Positions 18,372-33,300 of a stretch of 64,000 nucleotides of DNA are shown piece by piece (the stretch's first letter is position 1; each line of letters begins with the position of its first letter). The DNA lies in NCBI RefSeq assembly GCF_024347435.1, contig NZ_AP025480.1, forward strand, positions 1,364,001 to 1,428,000. Direction: 5' to 3'. The position numbers were made by a program, and so were the translations under genes. The notes beneath the pieces were generated by a model. That model did not search any database and was not told the DNA's origin. It was given only the letters and a program-made list of their open reading frames with translations. This stretch comes from Vibrio cyclitrophicus (lineage in GTDB: Bacteria > Pseudomonadota > Gammaproteobacteria > Enterobacterales > Vibrionaceae).

Positions 18372-21300
18372 ATGGATATTGAAGTTTCGCGCCAGGCTGC
18401 AGTAGTTGAAGCTGTGAGTGGTGATGTTGTCGTAGTTAAGCCTGACGGTAGTGCAAGAAAGGTTTCAGTTGGCGATACTATCCGTGCAAATGAGATCGTT
18501 ATTACTTCGAACGGATCGGAAGTTCTATTAGGTGTTCAAAACGCTGCTATTCCAGTTGGCGAGAATTGTGTCGGTTGTGTTGATAATAATGTTGCGTGGG
18601 CAGAGGTACCAATTGCCGGTGAGGTTAATTTCGATTCAGAGCAAGCGGACGCCGGAACCTTTACCGACGATGACCTTGCTGCTATCCAAGACGCAATTTT
18701 AGGTGGTGCCGACCCAACTCAAATATTAGAGGCAACGGCGGCTGGTGGCGGGCTGGGTTCTGCAAATGCTGGCTTCGTGACCATCGATTACAACTATACG
18801 CAAACTCAACCGACAACTTTTTTTGAAACCACAGGGCTAGACGACGAAGTTACAGAAGAACCTCGCGAAGAGTTCCGATCGATAACCCGCTCATCTGGCG
18901 GTCAATCAATCAGTGGAGGGCTCACTGAAGGTTCCATTTCTGATAATACCTATCCCCAGTCTATTACATCTACAGAGACGATAATTGCCGGCAGTTTAGC
19001 GCTCGCACCTGATTCTTTTACCCCAGAAACGTTATCCCTCGCGTCACTACTTAGTGAACTTAATAGCGACATTACCTCAAGCGGTCAGCCCGTCACCTTC
19101 ACGTATGACGCGGTGACCAATTCTATCGTTGGTGTGCAAGGTTCTGACGAAGTATTACGTATCGACATTGAAGCCGTCAGTGTTGGCAATAACATTGAGC
19201 TTTCTTTAATCACAACGATTTCTCAGCCGATTGATCACGTACCGTCTGTTGGCGGTGGCCAGGTTTCCTACACTGGCGACCAAATTGATATCGCCTTCGA
19301 TATTCAAGGTGAAGACAGCGCTGGGAATCCGCTAGCAACACTCGTCAACGCACAAGTTTCAGTGTTTGATGGGATAGATCCGTCTGTTGAAAGTGTAAAT
19401 ATCACTAACGTTGAAACTAGCAGCACTGCAATCGAAGGAGCTTTCTCAAATATTGGTAGTGATAACCTTCAATCAGCCGTATTTGATGCAAGTGCACTGG
19501 AGCAGTTTGATGGGTTGCTCAGTGATAATCAAAACACGCTCGCCAGACTTTCTGATGATGGGACAACGATTACTCTGTCCATCCAAGGCCGAGGTGAGGT
19601 TGTTCTCACTATCTCGCTTGATACCGATGGCACCTATAAATTCGAGCAGTTTAAACCGATAGAGGAAGTTGGTAGTGATACTCTCTCGTTTGCTTTGCCG
19701 ATAACCGTTACTGATTTTGACCAAGATGTCATACAGAATATTATCAACATTGCGATTACTGATGGCGACAGTCCCGTTATTACTAATATTGACAGTATTG
19801 ATGTCGATGAGTCGGGAGTCGTTGGTGGCTCACAAGAGGGGACTGCGACAGTATCTGGAAGTGGTAGTGTTACTGCGGATATTTTTGACAGTGATATCAT
19901 CGACCATTATGAGCTTGAGCCGACGGAGTTTAATACTGATGGTTCTTTAACTTCTAATGGCGAAGCCGTACTGCTCGAGCTTATTGATCAAACTAACGGT
20001 GTAAGAACTTACGAAGGCTATGTTGAGGTCAATGGTTCTAGAATTACAGTCTTTGACGTTAAAGTGGATAGCCCGTCATTGGGGAACTATGAATTCACTC
20101 TATACGAAGAGCTATCTCACCAAGGTGCTGAAGATGTGCTGCTAACCTTTGCATTGCCGATTTATGCCGTTGATGCGGATGGTGACCGCTCTGCACTGTC
20201 TGGAGGTTCGAACACCCCAGAAGCTGCTGAGATTCTCGTCAATGTTAAAGACGATGTCGTTGAACTCGTTGATAAGGTTGAGTCAGTAACGGAACCCACT
20301 TTAGCGGGTGATACCATTGTTTCGTATAACCTGTTCAGTTTCGAAGGCGCAGATGGATCTACAATTCAATCGTTTAACTATGATGGTGTTGATTACTCGC
20401 TAGATCAAAGCCTGCTCCCCGATGCTACTCAAACTTTCAGTTTTACTGAGGGTGTGGTCACTATCTCGTTGAATGGTGATTTCAGTTTTGAAGTCGCTCG
20501 TGATATCGACCACTCAAGCAGCGAAACTATCGTCAAACAGTTTTCATTTTTAGCTGAAGATGGTGATGGCGATATTGATACATCATCACTTGAACTAAGC
20601 ATTACCGATGGTCAGAACCCAGCCATAGATCTGATTCCACCTGTTACTTTATCTGAAACAGATGTTGCCGATGGTTCTGCACCAAGCGGAAGTGCAGTGA
20701 GCGCTACTGAAACGATTACCTTTACTGCAGGCAGTGATGATGTGGCGAGTTTCCGTATTGAACCAACCGAGTTCAATGTAGGTGGAGCTCTGACGTCCAA
20801 TGGGTTTGCGGTTGAGATAAAAGAGGATTCTGCTAATCCGGGTACTTATATCGGTTTTATAACCGATGGTTCGAATACTGAAATCCCAGTGTTCGCCATT
20901 AGTTTCTCGACCACCACACTTGGTGAATACAGCTTTACTTTACTTGAAGCGTTAGACCATGTGGATGGTTTAGATAATAACGATCTGATCTTCGAACTGC
21001 CTGTTTATGCGGTTGATAGTGATGGCGACGATTCACTGGTGTCTCAGCTTAATGTGACCATCGGTGATGATGTCCAAATAATGCAAGATGGCACATTAGA
21101 TATCGTTGAACCAAATCTGGCTGATGGAACAATCACAACCAATACCATTGATGTGATGCCAAATCAGAGTGCCGATGGTGCGACGATCACTCAGTTCACT
21201 TATGACGGTGTTGTAAACACACTGGACCAAAGTATTTCAGGCGAACAGCAATTTAGCTTCACAGAGGGTGAACTGTTTATTACCCTTGAAGGTGAAGTAC

Positions 21301-24300
21301 GTTTTGAGCCGAACCGCGATCTAGACCACTCGGCGAGCGAAGACATCGTGAAGTCGATTGTCGTAACTTCAAGTGACTTCGATAACGATCCGGTGACTTC
21401 AACCATTACGCTGACCATTACTGATGGTGACAATCCGATTATTAATACGGTGCCGAGCGTCTTACTTGAAGAAGCTGATTTAATTGATGGCTCATCGCCA
21501 AGTGGCAGCGCGGTAAGCTCCACTCAAACCATTACTTTTACCAATCAAAGTGATGATGTGGTTCGTTTCCGTATTGAGCCAACGGAATTTAATACTAACG
21601 ATGATCTTAAATCGAACGGTCTAGCCGTTGAGTTACGTGAAGACCCGGTAGGGTCGGGTGACTATATTGGTTTTACGACCAGTGCCACAAACATAGAAAC
21701 TACAGTATTCACATTAAGCTTTAATTCTGGGGCATTAGGCGAATACACGTTCACGCTCATCGAAGCGTTAGACCACCAAGATGCCCGTGGCAACAACGAG
21801 CTTAGCTTTGATTTACCTGTTTATGCGGTAGACAGTGATGGCGATGATTCACTGATGTCTTCGTTAAGTGTGACCATCGGCGATGATGTTCAAATTATGC
21901 AAGACGGTACGTTAGATATCGTTGAACCAAATCTTGCTGATGGCACGGTAACAACTAGCATTTTCGATGTGATGCCGAATCAAAGTGCTGATGGCGTAAC
22001 GGTGACGCAATTTACTTATGACGGCCAGCTTCGAACGCTTGACCAAAATGACAATGGCGAACAACAGTTCAGCTTCACGGAAGGTGAGTTGTTTATCACG
22101 CTTCAAGGTGAAGTCCGTTTTGAGCCCAATCGCAATCTAAACCACACATTGAACGAAGACATCGTGAAATCAATCGTGGTGACGTCTAGCGATTCCGATA
22201 ACGATGTGGTGACTTCCACAGTAACGCTGACCATTACCGATGGTGATATCCCAACCATTGATAATGTGCCAACAGTGACTTTGTCGGAAACGAATCTGAG
22301 TGATGGCTCTGCACCAAGCGGTAGTGCGGTGAGCTCAACTCAAACTATTACTTACACCACTCAAAGCGATGATGTGACCAGCTTCCGCATTGAACCAACC
22401 GAATTCAATGTTGGTGGCGCTCTCACATCAAATGGATTGGCAGTCGAACTGAAAGCCGATCCAACCACGCCGGGCGGCTACATCGGTTATGTTACTGATG
22501 GTTCGAACGTTGAAACCAACGTGTTCACGATTAGTTTCTCGGATACCAATTTAGGCCAGTATACCTTTACGTTGATTGAAGCGGTAGATCATGTCGATGG
22601 CCTTGCAAATAACGATCTGAGCTTTGATCTGCCGGTTTATGCAGTTGATAGCGATGGCGATGATTCACTGGTTTCTCAGTTAAATGTAACCATCGGTGAT
22701 GATGTTCAAATCATGCAAGGTGGTACGTTAGATATCACGGAACCAAATATTGCAGACGGCACAATCACAACCAACACCATCGATGTGATGCCTGAGCAAA
22801 GCGCTGACGGCGCGACGATCACTCAGTTTACTTATGATGGTCAAGTTCGAACGCTGGATCAAACTGACAATGGTGAGCAGCAATTTAGCTTCTCAGAAGG
22901 TGAGTTGTTCATCACTCTTCAAGGTGACGTGCGCTTTGAGCCAAACCGTAATCTAGACCACACGGTTAACGAAGACATCGTCAAATCGATAGTGGTGACC
23001 TCAAGCGATTCAGACAATGACGTACTGACCTCCACAGTGACGCTGACCATCACCGATGGTGATATCCCAACCATTGATGCAGTGCCAAGCGTTACACTTT
23101 CGGAAACTAACTTAAGTGACGGCTCTGCGCCTAGCGGCAGTGCAGTAAGCCAAACTGAGACGATTACTTTCACTAATCAAAGTGATGATGTGGCGAGTTT
23201 CCGTATTGAGCCAACCGAGTTCAATGTAGGTGGAGCTCTGACGTCTAATGGTTTTGCGGTCGAGATAAAAGAAGACTCTGCTAACCCGGGTACTTACATC
23301 GGCTTTATTACCGATAGTTTGAACACTGAAGTTCCAGTTTTCACGATTGCCTTTTCTACGGGTACGTTAGGTGAATATACCTTTACCTTACTTGAAGCGT
23401 TAGACCATGTGGATGGTTTAGATAATAACGATCTGAGCTTCGAACTGCCTGTTTATGCGGTTGATAGTGATGGCGACGATTCACTGGTGTCTCAGCTTAA
23501 TGTGACCATCGGTGATGATGTCCAAATAATGCAAGATGGCACATTAGATATCGTTGAACCAAATCTGGCTGATGGAACAATCACAACCAATACCATTGAT
23601 GTGATGCCAAATCAGAGTGCCGATGGTGCGACGATCACTCAGTTCACTTATGACGGTGTCGTAAACACACTGGACCAAAGTATTTCAGGCGAACAGCAGT
23701 TCAGCTTCACAGAGGGTGAACTGTTTATTACCCTTGAAGGTGAAGTGCGCTTTGAGCCGAACCGCGACCTAGACCATTCAGTTAGCGAAGACATCGTGAA
23801 GTCGATTGTCGTGACTTCAAGTGATTTTGATAATGATTCTCTGACATCAACCATAACCCTGACGATTACGGATGGTGATAACCCTACGATTGATGTTATT
23901 CCAAGCGTTACCCTCTCTGAAACGAATCTGACTGATGGCTCTGCGCCAAGTGGCAGCGCGGTAAGCTCCACTCAAACCATTACTTTTACCAATCAAAGTG
24001 ATGATGTGTTTCGTTTCCGTATTGAGCCAACAGAGTTCAATACTAACGATGATCTTAAATCGAACGATCTAGCCGTTGAGTTACGTGAAGATCCGGCAGG
24101 GTCGGGTGACTATATTGGTTTTACGACCAGTGCGACGAATGTCGAAACCACGGTATTTACACTGAGTTTTTCTAGCACCACATTAGGTGAATATACCTTT
24201 ACTTTGCTTGAGGCTTTGGATCATCAAAATGCCCGTGGCAACAATGACCTCAGTTTTGATTTACCCGTTTATGCGGTAGACAGTGACGGCGATGATTCAC

Positions 24301-27300
24301 TGATGTCTCCGTTAAGTGTGACCATCGGCGATGATGTTCAAATCATGCAAGATGATACGTTAGATATCGTCGAGCCAACCGTCGCAGATTTGGCCGCTGG
24401 CACAGTGACAACCAGCACCATTGATGTGATGCCAAACCAGAGTGCCGATGGCGCGACGATCACTCAGTTTACTTATGACGGTCAACTACGAACACTTGAC
24501 CCAAATGATAACGGGGAGCAGCAGTTTAGCTTCACGGAAGGTGAGTTGTTTATCACGCTTCAAGGTGACGTTCGTTTCGAACCTAATCGCAATCTAGACC
24601 ACGCGCTGAACGAAGACATCGTGAAATTGATCGTGGTGACGTCTAGCGATTCGGATAACGATGTGCTTACCTCAACAGTAACGCTGACCATTACCGATGG
24701 TGATATCCCAACCATTGATGCAGTGCCAAGCGTTACTCTTTCTGAAACTAATCTGAATGATGGCTCTGCACCAAGCGGCAGCGCAGTAAGTCAGACCGAG
24801 ACGATTACTTACACGAATCAAAGTGATGATGTGACGGGTTTCCGCATTGAGCCTACTGAATTCAATACTGGCGGTACGTTGAAATCGAATGGGTTAGTGG
24901 TTGAGCTGAAAGCCGACCCAACCACACCGGGCGGGTACATTGGTTACGTTACTGATGGCTCGAGCGTTGAAACCAACGTGTTTACGATTAGCTTCTCTGA
25001 TACTAACTTGGGCCAATACACATTCACCTTGCTTGAAGCGTTAGACCATGCTGATGGCTTGTTGAATAATAACTTGAACTTTGATCTTCCTGTTTACGCT
25101 GTCGATAGCGATGGTGATGATTCACTGGTGTCTCAGTTAAATGTAACCGTCGGTGATGATGTTCAAATTATGCAGGGCGGTGTCTTAGATATCACGGAAC
25201 CAAATCTTGCTGACGGCACAATCACAACCAACACCATTGATGTGATGCCAGAGCAAAGCGCTGACGGTGCGACGATCACTCAGTTTACTTATGACGGGCA
25301 AGTTCGAACGCTGGATCAAACTGACAATGGTGAGCAGCAATTTAGCTTCTCAGAAGGTGAGTTGTTCATCACTCTTCAAGGTGACGTGCGCTTTGAGCCA
25401 AACCGTAATCTAGACCACACGGTTAACGAAGACATCGTCAAATCGATAGTGGTGACCTCAAGCGATTCAGATAATGACGTACTGACCTCCACAGTGACGC
25501 TGACCATTACCGATGGTGATATCCCAACCATTGATGCAGTGCCAAGCGTTACACTTTCGGAAACTAACTTAAGTGACGGCTCTGCGCCTAGCGGCAGTGC
25601 AGAAAGCCAAACTGAGACGATTACTTTCACTAATCAAAGTGATGATGTGGCGAGTTTCCGTATTGAGCCAACCGAGTTCAATGTAGGTGGAGCTCTGACG
25701 TCTAATGGCTTTGCGGTCGAGATACAAGAAGACTCTGCTAACCCGGGTACTTACATCGGCTTTATTACCGATAGTTTGAACACTGAAGTTCCAGTTTTCA
25801 CGATTGCCTTTTCTACGGGTACGTTAGGTGAATATACCTTTACCTTACTTGAAGCGCTAGACCATGTGGATGGTTTAGATAATAACGATCTCAGCTTCGA
25901 TCTGCCTGTTTACGCTGTTGATAGCGATGGTGATGATTCACTGGTGTCTCAGCTTAACGTCACGATTGGTGATGATGTCCAAATCATGCAAGACGGTACG
26001 TTAGATATCATCGAGCCAAATCTGGCCGACGGTACGGTGACAACCAGCACCATTGATGTGATGCCAAATCAAAGTGCCGATGGCGCAACGGTCACTCAGT
26101 TTACTTATGACGGTGTCGTAAACACACTGGACCAAAGTATTTCAGGCGAACAGCAGTTCAGCTTCACAGAGGGTGAACTGTTTATTACCCTTGAAGGTGA
26201 AGTGCGCTTTGAGCCGAACCGCGACCTAGACCATTCAGTTAGCGAAGACATCGTGAAGTCGATTGTCGTGACTTCAAGTGATTTTGATAATGATTCTCTG
26301 ACATCAACCATAACCCTGACGATTACGGATGGTGATAACCCTACGATTGATGTTATTCCAAGCGTTACCCTCTCTGAAACGAATCTGACTGATGGCTCTG
26401 CGCCAAGTGGCAGCGCGGTAAGCTCCACTCAAACCATCACGTTCACCAACCAAAGTGATGATGTGGTTCGTTTCCGTATTGAGCCAACAGAGTTCAATAC
26501 TAACGATGATCTTAAATCGAACGGTCTAGCCGTTGAGTTACGTGAAGATCCGGCAGGGTCGGGTGACTATATTGGTTTTACGACCAGTGCCACAAACATA
26601 GAAACTACAGTATTCACATTAAGCTTTAATTCTGGGGCATTAGGCGAATACACGTTCACGCTCATCGAAGCATTAGACCACCAAGATGCCCGAGGCAATA
26701 ACGACCTCAGCTTTGACCTACCTGTTTATGCGGTAGACAGTGACGGCGATGATTCACTGATGTCTCCGTTAAATGTCACTATCGGCGATGATGTTCAAAT
26801 TATGCAAGACGGTACGTTAGATATCGTTGAACCAAATCTTGCTGATGGCACGGTAACAACTAGCATTTTCGATGTGATGCCTGAGCAAAGCGCTGACGGC
26901 GTGACGATCACTCAGTTTACTTATGATGGTCAAGTTCGAACGCTGGATCAAACTGACAATGGTGAGCAGCAATTTAGCTTCTCAGAAGGTGAGTTGTTCA
27001 TCACTCTTCAAGGTGACGTGCGCTTTGAGCCAAACCGTAATCTAGACCACACGGTTAACGAAGGCATCGTCAAATCGATAGTGGTGACCTCAAGCGATTC
27101 AGACAATGACGTACTGACCTCCACAGTGACGCTGACCATCACCGATGGTGATATCCCAACCATTGATGCAGTGCCAACAGTGAACTTGTCAGAAACGAAT
27201 CTGAGTGATGGCTCTGCACCAAGCGGCAGCGCGGTGAGTTCAACTCAAACCATTACTTACACCACTCAAAGTGATGATGTGACCAGCTTCCGCATTGAAC

Positions 27301-30300
27301 CAACCGAATTCAATGTTGGTGGTGCTCTAACATCAAATGGATTGGCGGTTGATCTGAAAGCCGATCCAACCACTCCGGGCGGCTACATCGGTTATGTTAC
27401 CGATGGCTCGAACGTTGAAACCAGCGTGTTCACGATTAGTTTCTCAGATACCAATTTAGGCCAATACACCTTCACCTTACTTGAAGCTTTAGACCATGTT
27501 GATGGCCTCACAAATAATGATTTGAGTTTCGACTTACCGGTTTACGCCGTCGATAGTGATGGCGATGATTCACTCGTGTCTCAGCTTAACGTCACGATTG
27601 GTGATGATGTTCAAATTATGCAGGGCGGTGTCTTAGATATCACGGAACCAAATCTTGCTGACGGCACAATCACAACGAATACCATTGATGTGATGCCAGA
27701 GCAAAGTGCCGATGGCGCGACGATCACTCAGTTTACTTACGACGGCGGGACGGTAATAACACTCGACCAAAATGACAATGGTGAGCAGCAATTTAGCTTC
27801 ACGGAAGGTGAGTTGTTCATCACTATTGAAGGTGAGGTGCGCTTCGAACCCAATCGTAATTTAGACCACACGGTTAACGAAGACATCGTCAAATCGATAG
27901 TGGTGACCTCAAGCGATTCAGACAATGACGTACTGACCTCCACAGTGACGCTGACCATTACCGATGGTGATATCCCAACCATTGATGCAGTGCCTAGCGT
28001 TACTCTGTCTGAAACCAACCTTAGTGACGGCTCAGCACCAAGCGGCAGCGCAGTCAGTCAAACTGAGACCATCACCTTTATCAATCAAAGTGATGATGTA
28101 GCAAACTTCCGCATTGAGCCAACCGAGTTCAATGTCGGTGGAGCACTAAAATCGAACGGAGCTGCGGTCGAGATAAAAGAAGACTCTGCTAATCCCGGTA
28201 CTTACATCGGTTTTATTACCGATGGTTCGAACGCTGAAGTTCCAGTGTTCAACATTAGTTTCTCTACGAGTACGTTAGGCGAATACACCTTTACCTTACT
28301 TGAAGCGTTAGACCATGCGGATGGTTTAGATAACAACGATCTTAGCTTCGACCTGCCTGTTTATGCTGTTGATACGGACGGTGACGATTCACTGGTATCC
28401 CAGCTTAATGTGACCATCGGTGATGATGTTCAGATCATGCAGGACGGTACGTTAGATATCACCGAGCCAAATCTGGCTGATGGAACAATCACAACCAATA
28501 CCATTGATGTGATGCCAAACCAAAGTGCCGATGGCGCGACGATCACTCAGTTCACTTATGATGGTGCCGTAAACACACTGGATCAAAGTATTTCAGGCGA
28601 ACAGCAGTTCAGCTTCACAGAAGGCGAACTGTATATCACCCTTGAAGGTGAAGTACGCTTTGAACCTAATCGCGATCTAGACCACTCAGTGAGCGAAGAC
28701 ATCGTGAAGTCGATTGTGGTGACTTCAAGTGACTTCGATAACGATTCTCTTACTTCAACCGTTACGCTGATCATTACTGATGGTGACAATCCGACTATTG
28801 ATGCGGTGCCGAGCGTATCACTTGAAGAAGCTAATCTTGCTGATGGTTCCACGCCAACTGGCAGCGCGGTTAGCCAAACGGAAACCATCACTTTCACTAA
28901 TCAAAGTGACGATGTTGAGAAATTCCGTTTAGAGCCAAGTGAATTTAATACCAACAACGCGCTCAAGTCAGATGGTTTAATCATTGAGATTCGAGAAGAA
29001 CCAACAGGTTCAGGCAATTACATTGGTTTCACGACTGATATTTCGAATGTCGAAACCACAGTGTTTACACTCGATTTCAGCAGTACCACTTTGGGTGAGT
29101 ACACCTTCACGCTTCTGGAAGCGATTGACCACACACCAATTCAAGGCAACAACGACCTAACATTTAACTTGCCAGTTTACGCGGTTGATAGCGATGGTGA
29201 TGACTCTGTGATGTCGCCACTGGCTGTAACTATTACTGATGATATTCAAGTGATGGTTAATGACTCTCTCACTATTGAAGAGCCAACGGTTGCAGATTTG
29301 GCAGCAGGTACGCCGACTACGCCAATCGTTAATGTCCTTGATGAAGAAGGAGCTGATGGCACGACCATTACTCAGTTCACTTACGATGGTGGGGCGGTAT
29401 TGACGCTTGACCAAAATGACACGGGTGAGCAAAAGTTTGTGGTTGCTGACGGGTCTTTGTATATCACTCTACAAGGCGATATTCGTTTCGAACCAAGTCG
29501 TAACCTCGATCATACTGGTGGCGATATCGTTAAGTCGATAGTCGTAACATCGAGTGATTCTGATAGCGATCTTGTGTCTTCAACGGTAACGCTAACCATT
29601 ACCGATGGCGATATCCCAACGATTGACACTGTGCCAAGCGTTACGCTGTCAGAAACGAATCTGAGTGACGGATCTGCTCCGAATGCAAGTGCGGTAAGTT
29701 CCACTCAAACCATTACCTTTACTAACCAAAGTGATGATGTGACAAGTTTCCGTATTGAACCGACGGAGTTCAATATTGGTGGTGCTCTCACATCAAACGG
29801 ATTGGCGGTTGAGTTGAAAGCCGACCCAACCACTCCGGGTGGCTACATCGGTTTTGTGACAACCGCTCCGAATGTTGAAACTAACGTGTTTACGATTAGC
29901 TTCTCGGATACCAATTTAGGTCAATACACCTTCACCTTGCTTGAAGCGTTGGATCATGTAGATGGCTTAGCGAAGAATGATCTGACTTTTGACCTTCCTG
30001 TTTACGCGGTTGATAGCGATGGTGATGATTCACTGGTGTCTCAACTGAATGTGACCATTGGTGATGATGTTCAAATCATGCAAGGTGGTACGTTAGATAT
30101 CACTGAGCCAAACCTTGCAGACGGCACAATCACAACGAATACCATTGATGTGATGCCAGAACAAAGTGCCGATGGCGCGACAATCACCCAGTTTACGTAT
30201 GACGGTCAAGTTCGAACTCTGGATCAAAATGACAATGGTGAGCAGCAATTTAGCTTCACAGAAGGTGAGTTGTTCATCACTCTTCAAGGTGACGTGCGCT

Positions 30301-33300
30301 TCGAACCAAACCGTAATCTAGACCACACGCTTAGCGAAGACATCGTGAAGTCGATTGTGGTGACTTCAAGCGATTTAGATAACGATGTGGTGACGTCAAC
30401 GGTCACTCTGACTATTACTGATGGTGATATCCCAACCATTGATGCGGTGCCAAGCGTTACGCTTTCAGAAACCAATCTCGTTGATGGGTCTTTACCAAGC
30501 GGCAGTGCAGTAAGTCAGACTGAGACTATTACTTTCACGAACCAAAGTGATGATGTAGTGAGTTTCCGAATTGAACCAACCGAGTTCAATGCCGGTGGAG
30601 CACTAAAATCGAACGGATTTGCAGTTGAGATAAAAGAAGACTCTGCTAACCCGGGCACTTATATCGGTTTTATTATTGATGGCTCGAATACTGAAGTTCC
30701 TGTCTTCACTATTGGCTTCTCTACGACCACACTAGGTGAGTACACCTTTACTCTGCTTGAAACGTTAGACCATGTGGATGGTTTAGATAATAACGATCTG
30801 AGCTTTGAACTGCCTGTTTATGCGGTAGACAGTGATGGTGATGATTCTCTGGTATCTCAACTTAACGTGACCATTGGTGATGATGTCCAAATGATGCAAG
30901 ACGGTACGTTAGATATTGTTGAACCAAATCTTGCAGACGGAACAATCACAACCAACACCATTGATGTGATGCCAAATCAGAGTGCCGATGGTGCGACGAT
31001 CACTCAGTTTACTTATGACGGCGTCGTAAACACACTGGATCAAAGCATTTCAGGCGAGCAGCAGTTCAGTTTCACAGAAGGTGAGCTGTTTATCACTCTT
31101 GAAGGGGAAGTACGCTTTGAGCCGAACCGCGACCTAGACCACTCAGTGAGTGAAGATATCGTGAAGTCGATTGTGGTGACTTCAAGTGATTTCGATAATG
31201 ATCCGGTGACTTCAACCATTACGCTGACCATTACCGATGGTGATACTCCAACCATCGATGCAGTGCCAAGCGTTACGCTCTCAGAAACAAATTTAGCGGA
31301 TGGTTCTGCGCCAAGTGGCAGTGCGGTTAGTCAAACGGAGACGATTACTTTCACCAACCAAAGTGATGATGTGGTTCGCTTCCGTTTAGAACCAACCGAG
31401 TTCAATACTAACGATGCACTTAAATCGAATGGTTTAGCGGTCGAACTGCGTGAAGATCCTCAAGGTTCTGGTCAGTACATCGGATTTACTACCAGTTCGT
31501 CTAACGTGGAGACGACAGTATTTACGTTGGACTTTAACTCCGGAACCTTAGGTGAATACACATTTACTTTAATCGAAGCTCTGGATCATCAAGATGCGCG
31601 TGGCAACAACGATTTAAGCTTTAATCTACCTGTGTATGCGGTTGATAGTGATGGCGATGATTCGTTAGTTTCTCAGCTTGGCGTGACCATTGGCGATGAT
31701 GTTCAAATCATGCAAGACGGTAAGTTAGGTATCGTTGAACCAAATCTTGCTAATGGTACGGTAACAACCAGTATTTTCGATGTAATGCCGAATCAAAGCG
31801 CTGATGGCGCAACAGTGACGCAATTCACTTATGATGGCCAGCTTCGAACGCTTGACCAAAATGAAAATGGTGAGCAGCAGTTTAGCTTTACGGAAGGTGA
31901 ACTGTTCATCACGCTTCAAGGTGAAGTGCGCTTTGAGCCTAATCGCGATTTAGACCACAGGCTGAACGAAGACATCGTGAAATCTATCGTGGTGACGTCT
32001 AGCGATTCGGATAACGATGTGCTGACCTCAACGGTAACGCTAACCATTACTGATGGTGATATCCCAACCATTGACACAGTGCCAAGCGTTACGCTGTCAG
32101 AAACGAATCTGAGTGACGGCTCTGACCCGAATGCCAGTGCGGTGAGTTCAACTCAAACGATTACCTTTACTAACCAAAGTGATGACGTGACGAGTTTCCG
32201 CATTGAACCGACTGAGTTTAATGTTGGTGGTGCTTTGACATCGAACGGATTGGCGGTTGAGTTGAAACCCGACCCAACCACATCGGGTGGCTATATCGGC
32301 TTTGTGACCACGGCTCCGAATGTTGAAACTAACGTATTCACGATTAGCTTCTCAGATACTAACTTAGGCCAATACACATTCACTTTGCTTGAAGCGTTGG
32401 ATCATGTAGATGGCTTAGCGAAGAATGATCTGACTTTTGACCTTCCTGTTTACGCGATTGATAGCGATGGTGATGATTCACTGGTGTCTCAACTTAAAGT
32501 CACCATCGGTGATGATGTACAGGTCATGCAAGACCAAGCGCTTAATATTATTGAGCCAACGGTTGCTGATTTGGCTGCAGGTACTCCGACGACAGCTACT
32601 GTTGATGTGATGCCTGAACAAAGCGCCGATGGGGCGACAATTACTCAGTTTATATATGATAACGGAGCAGTAATAACGCTTGATCAAAACGATACGGGTG
32701 AACAGAAGTTTGTCTTTGCTGAAGGTTCACTGTTCATTACCTTGCAAGGTGAAGTGCGCTTCGAGCCAAATCGTAATCTAAACCACACCGCTAGCGAAAA
32801 CATCGTGAAGTCGATAGTGGTGACTTCGGGCGATTCAGATAACGATGTAGTGACGTCAACAGTAACTTTGACCATTACTGATGGTGATATCCCAACCATT
32901 GATGCAGTGCCAAGCGTTACCTTGTCTGAAACCAATCTTGCAGATGGCTCAACTCCAAGCGGCAGTGCTGTCAGTCAAACTGAGACGATTACTTTCACGA
33001 ATCAAAGCGATGATGTAACCAGTTTCCGTATTGAACCAACCGAGTTCAATGTCGGCGGTGCACTTAAATCGAATGGATTTGCGGTTGAGATAAAAGAAGA
33101 CTCTGCTAATCCAGGCACTTACATAGGTTTTATTACCAATGGTTCGAACGCTGAAGTTCCAGTGTTCACTGTTAGTTTCTCGACCACCACGCTAGGTGAA
33201 TACACCTTTACTCTAATTGAAGCGCTAGACCATGCAGATGGCCTAGCTAATAACGATCTGAGCTTTGATTTGCCCGTTTATGCGGTAGATAGCGATGGTG

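Noticed and set aside
22919..23971. Minus-strand frames repeated through the adhesin gene (also 25376-25630 and 26105-26428)
   Set aside because: They recur at the same 2,457-bp spacing only because the coding strand is repetitive; they are antisense shadows with low-complexity composition.
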